A DNA stretch of 23,564 nt from Erysipelotrichia bacterium (GCA_009916335.1 SAAR01000017.1:1-23564); one strand, 5' to 3'. Numbered from the stretch's first letter, positions 5,856-15,980 are shown. Translations and numbers: made by a program. The notes: generated from the letters alone by a model not told the origin.

Positions 5856-8800
5856 ATGGGAGAATTATTGCAGAATACTTTGTATGATCCATCATTTGAA
5901 CATGATAATTGTGGGATTGGTGCAGTTGTTAATATCAAAGGAAAGAAAACATATAAAACAGTTGATGATGCGTTGACGATTGTCGAACGTTTAAAACATC
6001 GTGCAGGAATGGATGCAAAGCAAGAAACAGGAGATGGGGTAGGTATTTTATTACAGATTCCTCATGCTTTTTTTAGAAAACATGTTGCTTTAAACTTACC
6101 AAAAGAGGACTTTGGTGTAGGTATGTTTTTTTTACCAAATGAAGAGTTAAAAGCCAAAAAAGCAAAACAGATGTTTGAGGTCATTGCTAATAAAGAAGGA
6201 TTAGAAGTACTTGGTTGGCGTAAAGTAGATGTGGATGAAAGTGTATTAGGGACAAAAGCATTAGCATGTATGCCTATGATTACACAATGTTTCATCGCCA
6301 AACCAGCGAATGTAAAAGCAGGGATTGACTTTGATCGCAAACTGTATATCGTTAGAAAAATATTTGAAAGTTCACACCCTGAAACATATGTGTGTTCTTT
6401 ATCAAGTCGTACGATTGTATATAAAGGAATGTTTTTAGTGGGACAATTACGTTCTTTTTACAAAGACTTACAAAATCATGAATTTGTTTCCGCTATCGCA
6501 TTGGTACATTCTCGTTTTTCTACTAATACAATGCCTTCTTGGGAAAGAGCACACCCTAATCGTTTAATTGTACACAATGGAGAAATTAATACGATTCGTG
6601 GAAATGCAAATAAAATGTTGGCACGTGAAGAAAATATGCAGTCTACTATATTAAAAGATGAATTAAAAAAAGTGTTGCCAGTGATTGACACAAGAGGAAG
6701 TGATTCTGCTCGTTTAGATAACACCTTAGAATTTATGATGATGGCAGGGATTGAATTACCACGAGCAATGATGATGTGCATTCCTGAGCCTTACCAAAAT
6801 GATCGTAATATCGCTAGAGAAAAACGTGATTTTTATCAATATAATGCATGTTTAATGGAACCATGGGATGGACCTGCATCTATTTTATTTTCTGATGGAG
6901 ATGTAATGGGAGCTGTATTAGATCGAAATGGTTTAAGACCATCACGTTACTATATTACGAATGATGATTATTTAGTATTGTCAAGTGAAGTAGGTGTTTT
7001 ACCTTTTGATGTTGAAAATATAAAAGTGAAAGAACGTTTAAGACCAGGAAAAATGTTACTTGTTGATACATTAAAGCAATGTGTGATTGATGATGATACA
7101 TTAAAAATGCATTATGCTTGCAAAGAACCATATGGGGAATGGTTAGAAAGTAATTTAGTTCATCTAAAAGAGGTAGCAATTCCTAATCAAAAGTGTGAAC
7201 AATACGAAGGTAAACATTTAGAAATACTACAAAAAGTACATGGTTATAGCTATGAAGATGCGAAAAACTATATTCTGCCATTAGCATTAAATGGGATTGA
7301 ACCTGTGATTGCAATGGGAATTGATTCACCATTAGCGATACTTAGTAAAATGAATCAACCATTATTTAATTATTTTAAACAGCTATTTGCACAGGTAACT
7401 AATCCACCGATTGATGCAATACGAGAGGAAATTATCACAAGTAGTGAAGTGTATTTAGGAAAAGAAGGAAATTTATTAACAGAAACAAGTGCGAATGCCC
7501 ATCTGTTAAAAATTGAAAATCCAATCTTATCAAATATGGATATGCTTAAAATAAAAACGATGAATAAAGAGGGATTTAAAGTTAAGGTATTATCCATTAT
7601 CTATTATAAAAACAGTTCATTAGAAAATGCTTTGGATAATTTATTTATTGAAGCGGATAAAGCAATCCATGAAAATGCAACGATTTTAGTATTGAGTGAT
7701 CGTGGGGTAGATGAAAATCATGTACCAATTCCATCTTTATTAGCGATTTCTGCGATGCAACAGTATTTAGTGAAAAGTAAAAAACGTATGTCAGTGGCAT
7801 TAATATTAGAGAGTGCAGAACCTAGAGAGGTGCATCATTTTGCGACTTTATTAGGATATGGAGCGAGTGCAATCAATCCATATTTAGCCCATGATACCAT
7901 TGCGGATTTAATCAAACAGAATTTATTGAATAAAGATTACTATGCAGCAGTAGATGATTATGATCATGGTATCTTACATGGAATTATCAAAATTGCATCA
8001 AAAATGGGGATTTCTACCATTCAGTCTTATCAAGGTTCACAAATATTTGAAGCCATTGGGATTAGTAAAAAAGTGATTGATAAATATTTTACAAATACGA
8101 TCAGTCGCGTGGAAGGAATTGATTTAGAAGATATACAAGAAGGGGTGGAAGCACGCCATAATAAAGTGTATGATACACTAGGCTTACCAGTTGATCAAAG
8201 TTTAGATAGTAATGGCTTTCATCAATTAAGAAGTCATAAAGAAGAACATTTGTACAATCCTAAAACGATCCATATGTTACAAAAAGCAACACGAGAAACA
8301 CGTTATGATTACTTTAAAGAATATACAAAGATGATTGATGAAGAAATGCAACATACTACTTTGCGTGGTCAATTAGAATTTGTGTTTCCTAAAAAAGGAA
8401 TTTCAATCGATGAGGTAGAAAGTGTTGAATCAATTGTTACTCGTTTTAAAACGGGGGCAATGTCCTATGGTTCTATCTCAAAAGAAGCACATGAATGTAT
8501 GGCAATTGCGATGAATCGATTAAAAGGAAAAAGTAATTCAGGAGAAGGTGGAGAAGATAAGGAACGTTTTTTAGTAGATGAAAATGGCGATAGCAAGTGT
8601 AGTGCGATTAAACAGGTTGCATCAGGTCGTTTTGGTGTAACTAGTGAATATTTAATTAGTGCAAAAGAAATTCAAATTAAGATGGCACAAGGGGCAAAAC
8701 CTGGAGAAGGGGGACAATTGCCTGCTAGTAAAGTATATCCTTGGATTGCCAAAACACGTCATTCTACGCCTGCTGTTTCCTTAATTTCACCTCCTCCTCA

Positions 8801-10379
8801 TCATGATATTTATTCTATTGAGGATTTAGCACAATTAATTTACGATTTGAAGTGTGCGAATGAAAAAGCACGAATTTCTGTTAAATTAGTATCTGAAGCA
8901 GGAGTTGGTACGATTGCTGCAGGGGTTGCGAAAGCAGGAGCAGAAGTCATCTTAATCTCTGGATATGATGGAGGAACAGGAGCAGCACCTAAAAATTCTG
9001 TTTATCATGCAGGGTTACCTTGGGAGCTAGGGCTTGTAGAAACACATCAAACGTTAATGATGAATGGTCTTAGAAATCGTGTTGTGATTGAAAGTGATGG
9101 AAAGTTAATGAGTGGAAAAGATGTTGCCATCGCCTGCTTGTTAGGAGCTGAGGAATTTGGTTTTGCCACTGCACCTTTAGTGAGCATGGGTTGTGTTATG
9201 ATGCGTGTATGTAACTTAGATACTTGTCCTGTGGGAATTGCAACACAAAACCCAATTTTGCGTAAGCGTTTTAGTGGTAAACCTGAATACGTTGAAAACT
9301 TTATGCGCTTTATTGCACAGGAATTGCGTGAATATATGGCGAAGTTAGGTTGTCGCACGATTGATGAAATGGTTGGTAAAACGCATTTATTAAAGGTGCG
9401 TGAGCAGGGTGAACAAACATTAGCTAATAAGCTTTCTTTCACTTCGTTATTACAACCTTTTGATGCTCAAAAGAAAGAGCCATGTACATTTCAAAAACAG
9501 GCACGTTATGACTTTGAACTAGAAAAGACGAAAGATGAACAATTATTACAGATGTTTATGCCTTACTTAAAACAACAGAAAGCATATCAAACAAGTTTAC
9601 AAGTCGATAATTTAGATCGAACATTAGGAACACGTTTAGGTTCTATGATTACTCGTTTGTGTGGTAGTAATCTAAACGATGATATGTATCAAGTGCATTG
9701 TTATGGTAGTGGTGGACAATCTTTTGGTGCGTTTATTCCTAAAGGATTAACTTTGACATTAGAAGGAGATAGCAACGACTACTTTGCAAAAGGTTTATCA
9801 GGAGGTAAGTTAGCGATTTATCCAGATAAAAAAGCAACATTTAAAGCAGATGAAAATATTATTATTGGTAATGTTGCTTGCTATGGAGCAACAAGTGGAG
9901 AAGTATATATTGCTGGGATTGCAGGAGAGCGTTTTGCAATACGAAATTCAGGAGCTACTTGTGTGGTCGAAGGTGTAGGAGATCATGGTTTAGAATATAT
10001 GACAGGTGGAAAAGTGTTGATTTTAGGTGCATGTGGACGCAATATAGCTGCTGGTATGAGTGGTGGTGTTGCCTATATTTTAGATGAAGATAACAATCTT
10101 TATGCCAAATTGAATAAAGAATTAGTAGAAATGAGCATAATTGAAGATTCATATGATATTGAAGAAATTAAAAAGATGATCGAACGTCATGTACAACACA
10201 CAAACTCACAAAAAGGAGCCTATGTATTAGCTCACTTTGATGAATATATTCACAAATTTAAAAAGATTATTCCTTATGATTATAAAAAAATCATCGCTTT
10301 AATTAAGCAAAATGAAAAACGTGGCATGAGTGATGAACAGGCAAAGATGGAAGCGTTTTACGCTGTGAAAGAAGGGTAG
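5856..10379 (+). CDS. gltB: Glutamate synthase, large (alpha) subunit
   Basis: This 1507-residue protein has the full length of bacterial GOGAT alpha subunits. It takes the amide nitrogen of glutamine and makes glutamate from 2-oxoglutarate with electrons delivered by the small subunit. Domains in order are as follows. The class II glutamine amidotransferase domain has its nucleophile at Cys19 (DNCGIG), which implies removal of an 18-residue propeptide. A central domain follows, then the FMN-binding synthase barrel (for example GEGGEDKERF, SISPPPHHDIYSIEDL). The [3Fe-4S] cysteines are C1113, C1119 and C1124 (GCVMMRVCNLDTCPVG). The C-terminal GxGxG beta-helix has repeats such as GGKLAIYPD, GATSGEVYIAG and GMSGGVAYILDE. 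The start has a GGAGG site. The frame is intact. gltD follows after 8 bases. Expression is probably controlled in the hairpin-bearing leader; no GltC-type regulator gene is seen beside it. Confidence 0.98.
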   Translation: MGELLQNTLYDPSFEHDNCGIGAVVNIKGKKTYKTVDDALTIVERLKHRAGMDAKQETGDGVGILLQIPHAFFRKHVALNLPKEDFGVGMFFLPNEELKAKKAKQMFEVIANKEGLEVLGWRKVDVDESVLGTKALACMPMITQCFIAKPANVKAGIDFDRKLYIVRKIFESSHPETYVCSLSSRTIVYKGMFLVGQLRSFYKDLQNHEFVSAIALVHSRFSTNTMPSWERAHPNRLIVHNGEINTIRGNANKMLAREENMQSTILKDELKKVLPVIDTRGSDSARLDNTLEFMMMAGIELPRAMMMCIPEPYQNDRNIAREKRDFYQYNACLMEPWDGPASILFSDGDVMGAVLDRNGLRPSRYYITNDDYLVLSSEVGVLPFDVENIKVKERLRPGKMLLVDTLKQCVIDDDTLKMHYACKEPYGEWLESNLVHLKEVAIPNQKCEQYEGKHLEILQKVHGYSYEDAKNYILPLALNGIEPVIAMGIDSPLAILSKMNQPLFNYFKQLFAQVTNPPIDAIREEIITSSEVYLGKEGNLLTETSANAHLLKIENPILSNMDMLKIKTMNKEGFKVKVLSIIYYKNSSLENALDNLFIEADKAIHENATILVLSDRGVDENHVPIPSLLAISAMQQYLVKSKKRMSVALILESAEPREVHHFATLLGYGASAINPYLAHDTIADLIKQNLLNKDYYAAVDDYDHGILHGIIKIASKMGISTIQSYQGSQIFEAIGISKKVIDKYFTNTISRVEGIDLEDIQEGVEARHNKVYDTLGLPVDQSLDSNGFHQLRSHKEEHLYNPKTIHMLQKATRETRYDYFKEYTKMIDEEMQHTTLRGQLEFVFPKKGISIDEVESVESIVTRFKTGAMSYGSISKEAHECMAIAMNRLKGKSNSGEGGEDKERFLVDENGDSKCSAIKQVASGRFGVTSEYLISAKEIQIKMAQGAKPGEGGQLPASKVYPWIAKTRHSTPAVSLISPPPHHDIYSIEDLAQLIYDLKCANEKARISVKLVSEAGVGTIAAGVAKAGAEVILISGYDGGTGAAPKNSVYHAGLPWELGLVETHQTLMMNGLRNRVVIESDGKLMSGKDVAIACLLGAEEFGFATAPLVSMGCVMMRVCNLDTCPVGIATQNPILRKRFSGKPEYVENFMRFIAQELREYMAKLGCRTIDEMVGKTHLLKVREQGEQTLANKLSFTSLLQPFDAQKKEPCTFQKQARYDFELEKTKDEQLLQMFMPYLKQQKAYQTSLQVDNLDRTLGTRLGSMITRLCGSNLNDDMYQVHCYGSGGQSFGAFIPKGLTLTLEGDSNDYFAKGLSGGKLAIYPDKKATFKADENIIIGNVACYGATSGEVYIAGIAGERFAIRNSGATCVVEGVGDHGLEYMTGGKVLILGACGRNIAAGMSGGVAYILDEDNNLYAKLNKELVEMSIIEDSYDIEEIKKMIERHVQHTNSQKGAYVLAHFDEYIHKFKKIIPYDYKKIIALIKQNEKRGMSDEQAKMEAFYAVKEG

Positions 10380-10387
10380 GTGTTACT

Positions 10388-11869
10388 ATGGGAAAAACAG
10401 GTGGTTTTTTAACAATTAAAAGAATGGATAGTAAAGCAATCGCACCTACACTACGAATTCAAAATTTCAATGAATTTCATCTTCCTCTAAGTAAAAAGCA
10501 ACAACAAGAACAAGGGGCTAGATGTATGGATTGTGGGGTACCATTTTGTCAGAATGGACAGATGATTGCTTCCATGACAAGTGGTTGTCCGTTAAATAAT
10601 CTTATTCCAGAATGGAATGACTTGATTTATCATGATCACTATGAACAAGCATTATATCGTCTATTGAAAACAAGTCCTTTTCCTGAATTTACAAGTCGTG
10701 TTTGTCCAGCGTTATGCGAAAAAGCATGTACTTGTAGCTTGCATGGAGATGCAGTCAGTGTAAAAGAAAATGAATTAGCGATTATTGAATATGGGTTTGC
10801 CAATCAGTTGATTAAACCTCATACAAGCCAAATAAAAACAGGTAAGAAAGTAGCGATTATCGGTAGTGGACCAAGTGGATTAGCTTGTGCACAACAATTG
10901 AGTAAGCGTGGACATCAGGTTAGTGTGTATGAACGCCATGATCGTGTTGGTGGTTTACTGATGTATGGGATTCCCAATATGAAATTAGAAAAACACATTA
11001 TTGAACGTCGTTTGCAAATTATGCGTAAAGAAGGAATCGAATTTAAAGTAAATCAAAATGTTACAAACAAAGAACAGGCAGATACACTATTAAAAGATTA
11101 CGATGCGATTGTATTGGCTTGTGGAGCAAGTAAACCTCGTGATATTAATGTGGCAGGTAGAGATGGAAAAGGAATTTATTTTGCAGTGGATTTTTTAACC
11201 TCTACGACCAAAGCTTTGTTAGATAATCAATTAACACATGGCTATATTAATGCCAAGGATAAACATGTTTTAGTAATTGGTGGTGGTGATACAGGAAATG
11301 ATTGTGTTGCAACTAGTATTCGTCATGGTTGTAAAAGTGTCTTACAATTAGAAATGATGCCTAAACCTCCTATTTGTCGTAGTGAGGATAATCCATGGCC
11401 TGAGTGGCCCAAAGTATTAAAAACGGATTATGGACAAGAAGAAAGTATTGCCGTATTTAAAAAAAATCCTCGTATTTATCAAACAACAGTAAAAGAATTC
11501 ATTAAAAATGCACAAGGTGAAGTGGTTAAAGCGAAATTAGTGAAGTTGGCATTTGTTACAGATGAAAAAACAGGGAAGAAACAAATGCAAGAAGTCGCTG
11601 ATAGTGAATGGATTGTGGATTGTGATCTTGTATTAATTGCCGCTGGTTTTATCGGTGCACAAGAAGAAATTGTAAATGCGTTTAATGTCAAAGTGAATGC
11701 AAGAAATAACGTTGAAGCAAATGAATTAGATTATCAGTGTAATGTTGAAAAAGTATTTGCTAGTGGTGATGTACGCAGAGGACAATCCTTAGTTGTATGG
11801 GCGATTAAAGAAGGAATGGAATGTGCTAAAAGTGTAGATAAATACTTAATGGGATATTCAAATTTATAA
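10388..11869 (+). CDS. gltD: Glutamate synthase, small (beta) subunit
   Basis: This 493-residue protein accepts electrons from NADPH and passes them through FAD and Fe-S clusters to GltB. The N-terminal domain has the cysteines of two [4Fe-4S] clusters: C46, C49, C54 and C67 (RCMDCGVPFC, GCPLN), and C106, C110, C114 and C116 (VCPALCEKACTC). An FAD-binding Rossmann motif follows (VAIIGSGPSGLACAQQL, from about 155), then an NADPH-binding motif (VLVIGGGDTGNDC, near 295), and the closing FAD motif (VFASGDVRRGQSLVVWAI). It is translated from a site at the end of gltB, with an 8-base gap, as one operon. The frame is intact and the length normal for the family. Similar subunits also occur in other oxidoreductases, but the place next to gltB settles the role. 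Confidence 0.97.
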   Translation: MGKTGGFLTIKRMDSKAIAPTLRIQNFNEFHLPLSKKQQQEQGARCMDCGVPFCQNGQMIASMTSGCPLNNLIPEWNDLIYHDHYEQALYRLLKTSPFPEFTSRVCPALCEKACTCSLHGDAVSVKENELAIIEYGFANQLIKPHTSQIKTGKKVAIIGSGPSGLACAQQLSKRGHQVSVYERHDRVGGLLMYGIPNMKLEKHIIERRLQIMRKEGIEFKVNQNVTNKEQADTLLKDYDAIVLACGASKPRDINVAGRDGKGIYFAVDFLTSTTKALLDNQLTHGYINAKDKHVLVIGGGDTGNDCVATSIRHGCKSVLQLEMMPKPPICRSEDNPWPEWPKVLKTDYGQEESIAVFKKNPRIYQTTVKEFIKNAQGEVVKAKLVKLAFVTDEKTGKKQMQEVADSEWIVDCDLVLIAAGFIGAQEEIVNAFNVKVNARNNVEANELDYQCNVEKVFASGDVRRGQSLVVWAIKEGMECAKSVDKYLMGYSNL

Positions 11870-11913
11870 ATAAATAAGGTGAGCGAAATATAATTTGCTC
11901 ACTTTATTTATTT
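11868..11913. terminator. Bidirectional terminator between gltD and def
   Basis: AAATAAATAAGGTGAGC (11868-11884) pairs with GCTCACTTTATTTATTT (11897-11913), with a single G-T wobble. The T-rich right arm serves gltD and the A-rich left arm serves the convergent def. The stem overlaps the stop codons of both genes. Confidence 0.85.
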
Positions 11914-12325
11914 ATATGAGGATACCATTGGTATGATCTATTTCATGCTGTATAATTTGGGCGATAAATCCCTCGTATGTTTTAATTTTAGTTTTGAAGT
12001 CTGCATCTTGATAACGTACCTTGATTTTTTTATAGCGTTTTGTCTGTTTTGTTTTTGTATGTGATAAACATGCTTCTTCACATACATAATAGGCATCACT
12101 GTGTTTAATAATTTCTGGATTAAGCATGTAGTGGTATTGATAATCTTGAATAAAAGCAATAATATTTTTATTTTCACCAATCATATTTGCGGCCATACCA
12201 ACACAATGTGTTTGATGGTGTTTAAGTGTATCTAGTAAATCCTTAACGATAAACAAATCTTGTTTAGTGGCGATCGTTGCTTTTTGACTTAAAAAAGTGT
12301 GGTCTTTCATAATATTTCTAATCAT
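11912..12325 (-). CDS. def: Peptide deformylase (short, atypical motif 1)
   Basis: This 137-residue protein removes the N-formyl group from new proteins. Motif 2 is EEACLS (Cys86, metal ligand) and motif 3 is QHEIDH (His127, Glu128, His131), both as expected. Motif 1 reads GMAANMIG (43-50) where classical enzymes have GxAxxQ, so the Gln that helps form the oxyanion hole is replaced by Met48. This short form belongs to a deformylase-like branch seen in Firmicutes and may be a second, weaker or specialised enzyme beside a classical Def. The gene converges on gltD and diverges from priA. In Bacillus-type genomes def sits downstream of priA together with fmt; here it is on the opposite side and strand, and no fmt is in the window. 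The binding site (AAAGGA) lies about 12 bases before the ATG, slightly far. Confidence 0.85.
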   Translation of the reverse strand: MIRNIMKDHTFLSQKATIATKQDLFIVKDLLDTLKHHQTHCVGMAANMIGENKNIIAFIQDYQYHYMLNPEIIKHSDAYYVCEEACLSHTKTKQTKRYKKIKVRYQDADFKTKIKTYEGFIAQIIQHEIDHTNGILI

Positions 12326-12464
12326 CTACTTACCATATCCTTTCTTGATTATCATTATTATAGCAAATTTGTGTGAAAACATGAAAGAGATGATGAAATA
12401 GGGATATATCACATAATTTTCGCAATGAACTCGTTGTTTTTTTAAGGAATTAAAAATACAAACA

Positions 12465-12473
12465 TGATATAAT
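12465..12473 (+). promoter_or_regulatory. priA promoter, extended -10
   Basis: TGATATAAT (12465-12473) is a consensus extended -10 element (TG-n-TATAAT). No good -35 box lies 16-18 bases upstream, as is common for extended -10 promoters. It lies about 38 bases before the priA start and probably drives priA-rsmB and, in part, the genes beyond. The rest of the 185-base gap to def shows nothing definite. Confidence 0.7.
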
Positions 12474-12510
12474 ACAGGCGTATGACAAAATTGCAGAAAG
12501 GAATTGTTTT

Positions 12511-14670
12511 ATGAAAATTGCACAGGTGTATATCGAATACAACAATATGGCAGTGGATCAATGTTATACCTATTTGTGTGGGAATCATGATGTACAAGTG
12601 GGTATGCGTGTGTTAGTTCAGTTTGCACATAAAACAATTGTTGCTTTTGTCTATGAAGTAAAAGAAATAGATGCAGAAAAGTTGGCACAGATTCCTTATG
12701 AAGTGAAAACAATTATTTCTTTGATTGATGAAAAACCACTGATTAATGATGAGTTATTTCAATTAGCGAAAACGATGTCTAAAACATGTGTAGCTCCTAT
12801 GATTAGCTGTTTTCAAGCAATGTTGCCTAGTAAACTAAAACCAAAAAGCAGTAATCATAAAATCAAACAAGAAGTTTGGGTAGTTTATGAGCAGTATGTG
12901 GTGTTTAAAACAAAGCAACAGCAAGCAGCGATGGCGTATATTGAAGAACATAAAGAAATGCGTCGAAGCGAGTTTAATCAATTGTATAAAAATCAATTAC
13001 CTGCTTTATTGAAAAGTGGTGCAATTTATTTAGATGAGCGTGAGGCAAGTGCCACTTTACAAGGTGTGTATGAAGATTGTCCTGTTGTGCTAAACAAGGA
13101 ACAAGAGCAGGCAGTGCTAACGATGCAAGAAAGGCAAGGTTTTCATGTCTATTTATTGCATGGTGTAACAGGTAGTGGGAAAAGTGAAGTGTTTTTACAG
13201 ATGGCAAAGCAAGAACTAGCGAAAGGCAAACAAGTGTTGTTTTTAGTGCCTGAAATTAGTTTAACACCACAAATGGTAAAACGTGTAAAAGCACGTTTTG
13301 GCAATGAGGTGGCAATCTATCATTCTTCTTTAAACAATCAGGAGAAATATGAGCAATATCGTCTTGTGGCAACCCATAAGGTGAATATCGTGGTGGGAAC
13401 ACGTAGTGCTATTTTTATGCCTTTTGATCATTTAGGGCTTATTATTTTAGATGAGGAACACGATCAAAGTTATAAACAAGATTCTACTCCTAAGTATCAT
13501 ACAAGAGATATGGCGATTGAAAGAGGGAAGTATCATGATTGTAAAGTGATTTTAGCAAGTGCAACGCCTTCCTTAGAGTCCTATGCAAGAGCGATTAAAA
13601 AGGTTTATACGTTAGTGAAATTGACAAAGCGTATTTATGGGGATATGCCTCACACAAAGTTAGTGAATATGAAAGAGGCAATGCAAAATGGCGAAAATTT
13701 TATTTTAAGCAATGCATTAAAACAAGCCATTGCTTTACGTTTAGAACGTCATGAACAAGTGATTTTATTGTTGAATCGTAGAGGATATGCCCCAATTTTA
13801 CGTTGTATGGATTGTGGTTATGTTGTAAAATGTCCGCATTGTGATTTAGCTTTAAATTATCATAAGCAAAGCAAGGAATACAAATGCCATGTATGTGGGT
13901 ATAGCGAGAAAAGCACATATACATGCAAGCAATGTGGCAGCTCGCATTTAAAATTTTTAGGACTAGGTACACAAAAATTAGAGGAATATGTCCAACAATG
14001 TTTTCCTAGGGCAAACATTGTACGAATGGACGCTGATACAACAACCCATAAAAATGCCCATGAAAAGTTATTGGCAAGATTTGAAAAAGAAGGGGATATT
14101 CTTGTTGGAACGCAGATGATCGCCAAAGGGTTAGATTATGAAAATGTTACATTAGTTGGTATTTTAAATGGAGATGCTTTATTAAATCGCAGTGATTATC
14201 GCAGTGTGGAACTCACATTTGATTTATTAGTGCAGGCAAGCGGTAGAAGTGGAAGAGGACAAAAAGATGGACAGGTGATGATTCAAGTGTATGATGATCA
14301 CCATTATGCAATACAATGTGCCATTCGCCATGATTATGAAACTTTCTTTAAATATGAGATGCGTTTTCGCCATTTAGGGAATTATCCTCCTTATGCGTAT
14401 TTAGGGGCAATGGTGTTGTCAAGTAATAACGCACAAAAAGCGTATGAGGAAATCAATGCCTTATTGCCAATGTTAGAAGATAAAAATATCGCTGTTTTAG
14501 GAGCGGTTGAATTATTGAAGATGATGGACCAATATCGCTATCGGGTTATTTTGAAAAGTAAGGATCAAGAATTGATTGCCAATAAATTATATGATGCTTA
14601 TAAAGAGCATATAAAACGTAAAGGGAAAGCAAAATTAGAAATAGATGTCAATCCATATATGTTGGATTAG
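12511..14670 (+). CDS. priA: Primosomal protein N' (replication restart helicase)
   Basis: This 719-residue 3'-to-5' SF2 DNA helicase recognises stalled replication forks and reloads the replicative helicase. The N-terminal 3'BD domain begins MKIAQVYIEYNNMAVDQCYTY. Walker A is GVTGSGKS (218-225) and motif II is DEEH (314-317). A zinc-binding insert carries eight cysteines as four pairs: C432/C435, C441/C444, C459/C462 and C472/C475. The later helicase motifs (GLGTQKLEEYV, VGTQMIAKGLDYENV, QASGRSGRG) are intact. Length and order match the family. A GAAAGG site precedes the ATG. rsmB follows after 8 bases, so the def and fmt genes that commonly sit between these two genes in Firmicutes are absent. 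Confidence 0.97.
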   Translation: MKIAQVYIEYNNMAVDQCYTYLCGNHDVQVGMRVLVQFAHKTIVAFVYEVKEIDAEKLAQIPYEVKTIISLIDEKPLINDELFQLAKTMSKTCVAPMISCFQAMLPSKLKPKSSNHKIKQEVWVVYEQYVVFKTKQQQAAMAYIEEHKEMRRSEFNQLYKNQLPALLKSGAIYLDEREASATLQGVYEDCPVVLNKEQEQAVLTMQERQGFHVYLLHGVTGSGKSEVFLQMAKQELAKGKQVLFLVPEISLTPQMVKRVKARFGNEVAIYHSSLNNQEKYEQYRLVATHKVNIVVGTRSAIFMPFDHLGLIILDEEHDQSYKQDSTPKYHTRDMAIERGKYHDCKVILASATPSLESYARAIKKVYTLVKLTKRIYGDMPHTKLVNMKEAMQNGENFILSNALKQAIALRLERHEQVILLLNRRGYAPILRCMDCGYVVKCPHCDLALNYHKQSKEYKCHVCGYSEKSTYTCKQCGSSHLKFLGLGTQKLEEYVQQCFPRANIVRMDADTTTHKNAHEKLLARFEKEGDILVGTQMIAKGLDYENVTLVGILNGDALLNRSDYRSVELTFDLLVQASGRSGRGQKDGQVMIQVYDDHHYAIQCAIRHDYETFFKYEMRFRHLGNYPPYAYLGAMVLSSNNAQKAYEEINALLPMLEDKNIAVLGAVELLKMMDQYRYRVILKSKDQELIANKLYDAYKEHIKRKGKAKLEIDVNPYMLD

Positions 14671-14678
14671 GAGGAAAT

Positions 14679-15932
14679 ATGAAAGCAAGATATGCAGCGT
14701 TTAATATCTTAAAAGATATTTGTTTAGAAAAAAGATATAGTAATTTAGCACTAAAGGAAGATTTAGATGCTTTTAGTGATGTGGATAAAGGGTTGATTAC
14801 CAATATTGTGTATGGAACTTTGCAACATTATCGCTATGTTCGTTATATGTGGGAGCAATATCCAGAAAGTATTCCTCGTGAGGAAATTGGGATCTTGCTT
14901 GATATGAGTGTTTACCAACTATTATTTTTAGATAAGGTACCTGATTATGCCGTTGTCAATGAAGCAGTTGATATTGCAGCTAGTATTTATGAAGGAAAAT
15001 ACACCAAGTTTGTTAATGCTATTTTACATAATGTGATTCGCAATGGAAAACGTGTTATTAGTGGTAGCGAGATAGAAAGAAAAGCAATTGAAACATCAAT
15101 GCCTTTATGGATTGTAAAGATGTGGTGCAAACAATATGGACAAGAGATATGTTTTCGCATTTGTGATAGCTTAAATCGTATTCCAAATCAAGTAGCTCGT
15201 GTGAATACATTAAAAATTAGCAAAGAGGAAGTAAAAGCGAATAATCCAGATTTTATTGATGCTCATATTGCAAACGATGCTTTAATTTATACAAAAGGAA
15301 ATATTGCTCACAGTGAGGAATATAAAAAAGGGTATGTTACAATTCAAGATGAATCAGCTCAATTAGTAAGCGAATTTTTAGATCCACAACCCAATGAAGC
15401 GATCTTAGATATGTGTGCTGCACCAGGTAGTAAAACTTGTCATATCGGTAGTTTAATGAAAAATAAAGGGGAATTATATGCTTTGGACATTCATGAACAT
15501 CGTGTGGAATTGATTAAATACAATGCAAGAAGATTAGGGATTATTATGCTTGATGCACTGGTACAAGATGCCACAAAATTAGAAAATGTGTTTAAGCAAA
15601 ATTACTTTGATCGTATTTTATTAGATGGTCCTTGTAGTGGATATGGAGTCATTGCTAGAAAAAGCGATATTAAATATCATATGAAAAGTGAAGACATGGA
15701 TAGTTGTATTCAAATGCAAAGAAGATTACTAGAAAGTGCAAGCAAATATTTAAAGGTAAAGGGAATCTTAGTGTATTCAACATGTACCTTGAATAAAAAA
15801 GAGAATGAAAAGCAAATTGAGTTGTTTTTAAACGTACATCCAGAATTCACGTTACTTGAACAGCGGACAATTTTCCCTTATGAGTATCAAAGTGATGGCT
15901 TTTATATGGCAAAACTAATGAAGATGAAATAA
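14679..15932 (+). CDS. rsmB: 16S rRNA (cytosine-967-C5)-methyltransferase
   Basis: This 417-residue protein methylates a cytosine (C967 in E. coli numbering) of 16S rRNA using S-adenosylmethionine. An N-terminal NusB-like RNA-binding domain (about 1-130, with FNILKDI, SNLALKEDL, YQLLFLDKVPDYAVVNEAVDIA) precedes the Rossmann-type methyltransferase domain. Visible motifs are the SAM-binding LDMCAAPGSKT (near 244-254), ALDIHEHR, the motif IV cysteine C319 (DGPCSG) and the nucleophile C369 (STCT). Both catalytic cysteines are present. A GGAGG site lies in the 8-base gap after priA, so the two genes are translated from one message. It is read together with another rRNA modification gene, rlmN, 48 bases downstream. 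Confidence 0.95.
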   Translation: MKARYAAFNILKDICLEKRYSNLALKEDLDAFSDVDKGLITNIVYGTLQHYRYVRYMWEQYPESIPREEIGILLDMSVYQLLFLDKVPDYAVVNEAVDIAASIYEGKYTKFVNAILHNVIRNGKRVISGSEIERKAIETSMPLWIVKMWCKQYGQEICFRICDSLNRIPNQVARVNTLKISKEEVKANNPDFIDAHIANDALIYTKGNIAHSEEYKKGYVTIQDESAQLVSEFLDPQPNEAILDMCAAPGSKTCHIGSLMKNKGELYALDIHEHRVELIKYNARRLGIIMLDALVQDATKLENVFKQNYFDRILLDGPCSGYGVIARKSDIKYHMKSEDMDSCIQMQRRLLESASKYLKVKGILVYSTCTLNKKENEKQIELFLNVHPEFTLLEQRTIFPYEYQSDGFYMAKLMKMK

Positions 15933-15948
15933 TTTTTACTTGTGTTTG

Positions 15949-15957
15949 TGCTATAAT
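15949..15957 (+). promoter_or_regulatory. Extended -10 promoter before rlmN
   Basis: TGCTATAAT (15949-15957) is an extended -10 consensus in the 48-base gap between rsmB and rlmN. No clear -35 box is seen. It would let rlmN and the downstream prpC-prkC-rsgA-rpe-thiN genes be transcribed apart from priA. Confidence 0.6.
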
Positions 15958-15980
15958 AAAAAATAAAGTAAGGAGAGCAA

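Noticed and set aside
9047..9442. 131-codon minus-strand open frame inside gltB
   Set aside because: It is antisense to the conserved FMN and Fe-S region of gltB, with no independent signals. The same applies to the other minus-strand frames inside gltB, gltD, priA and prkC.
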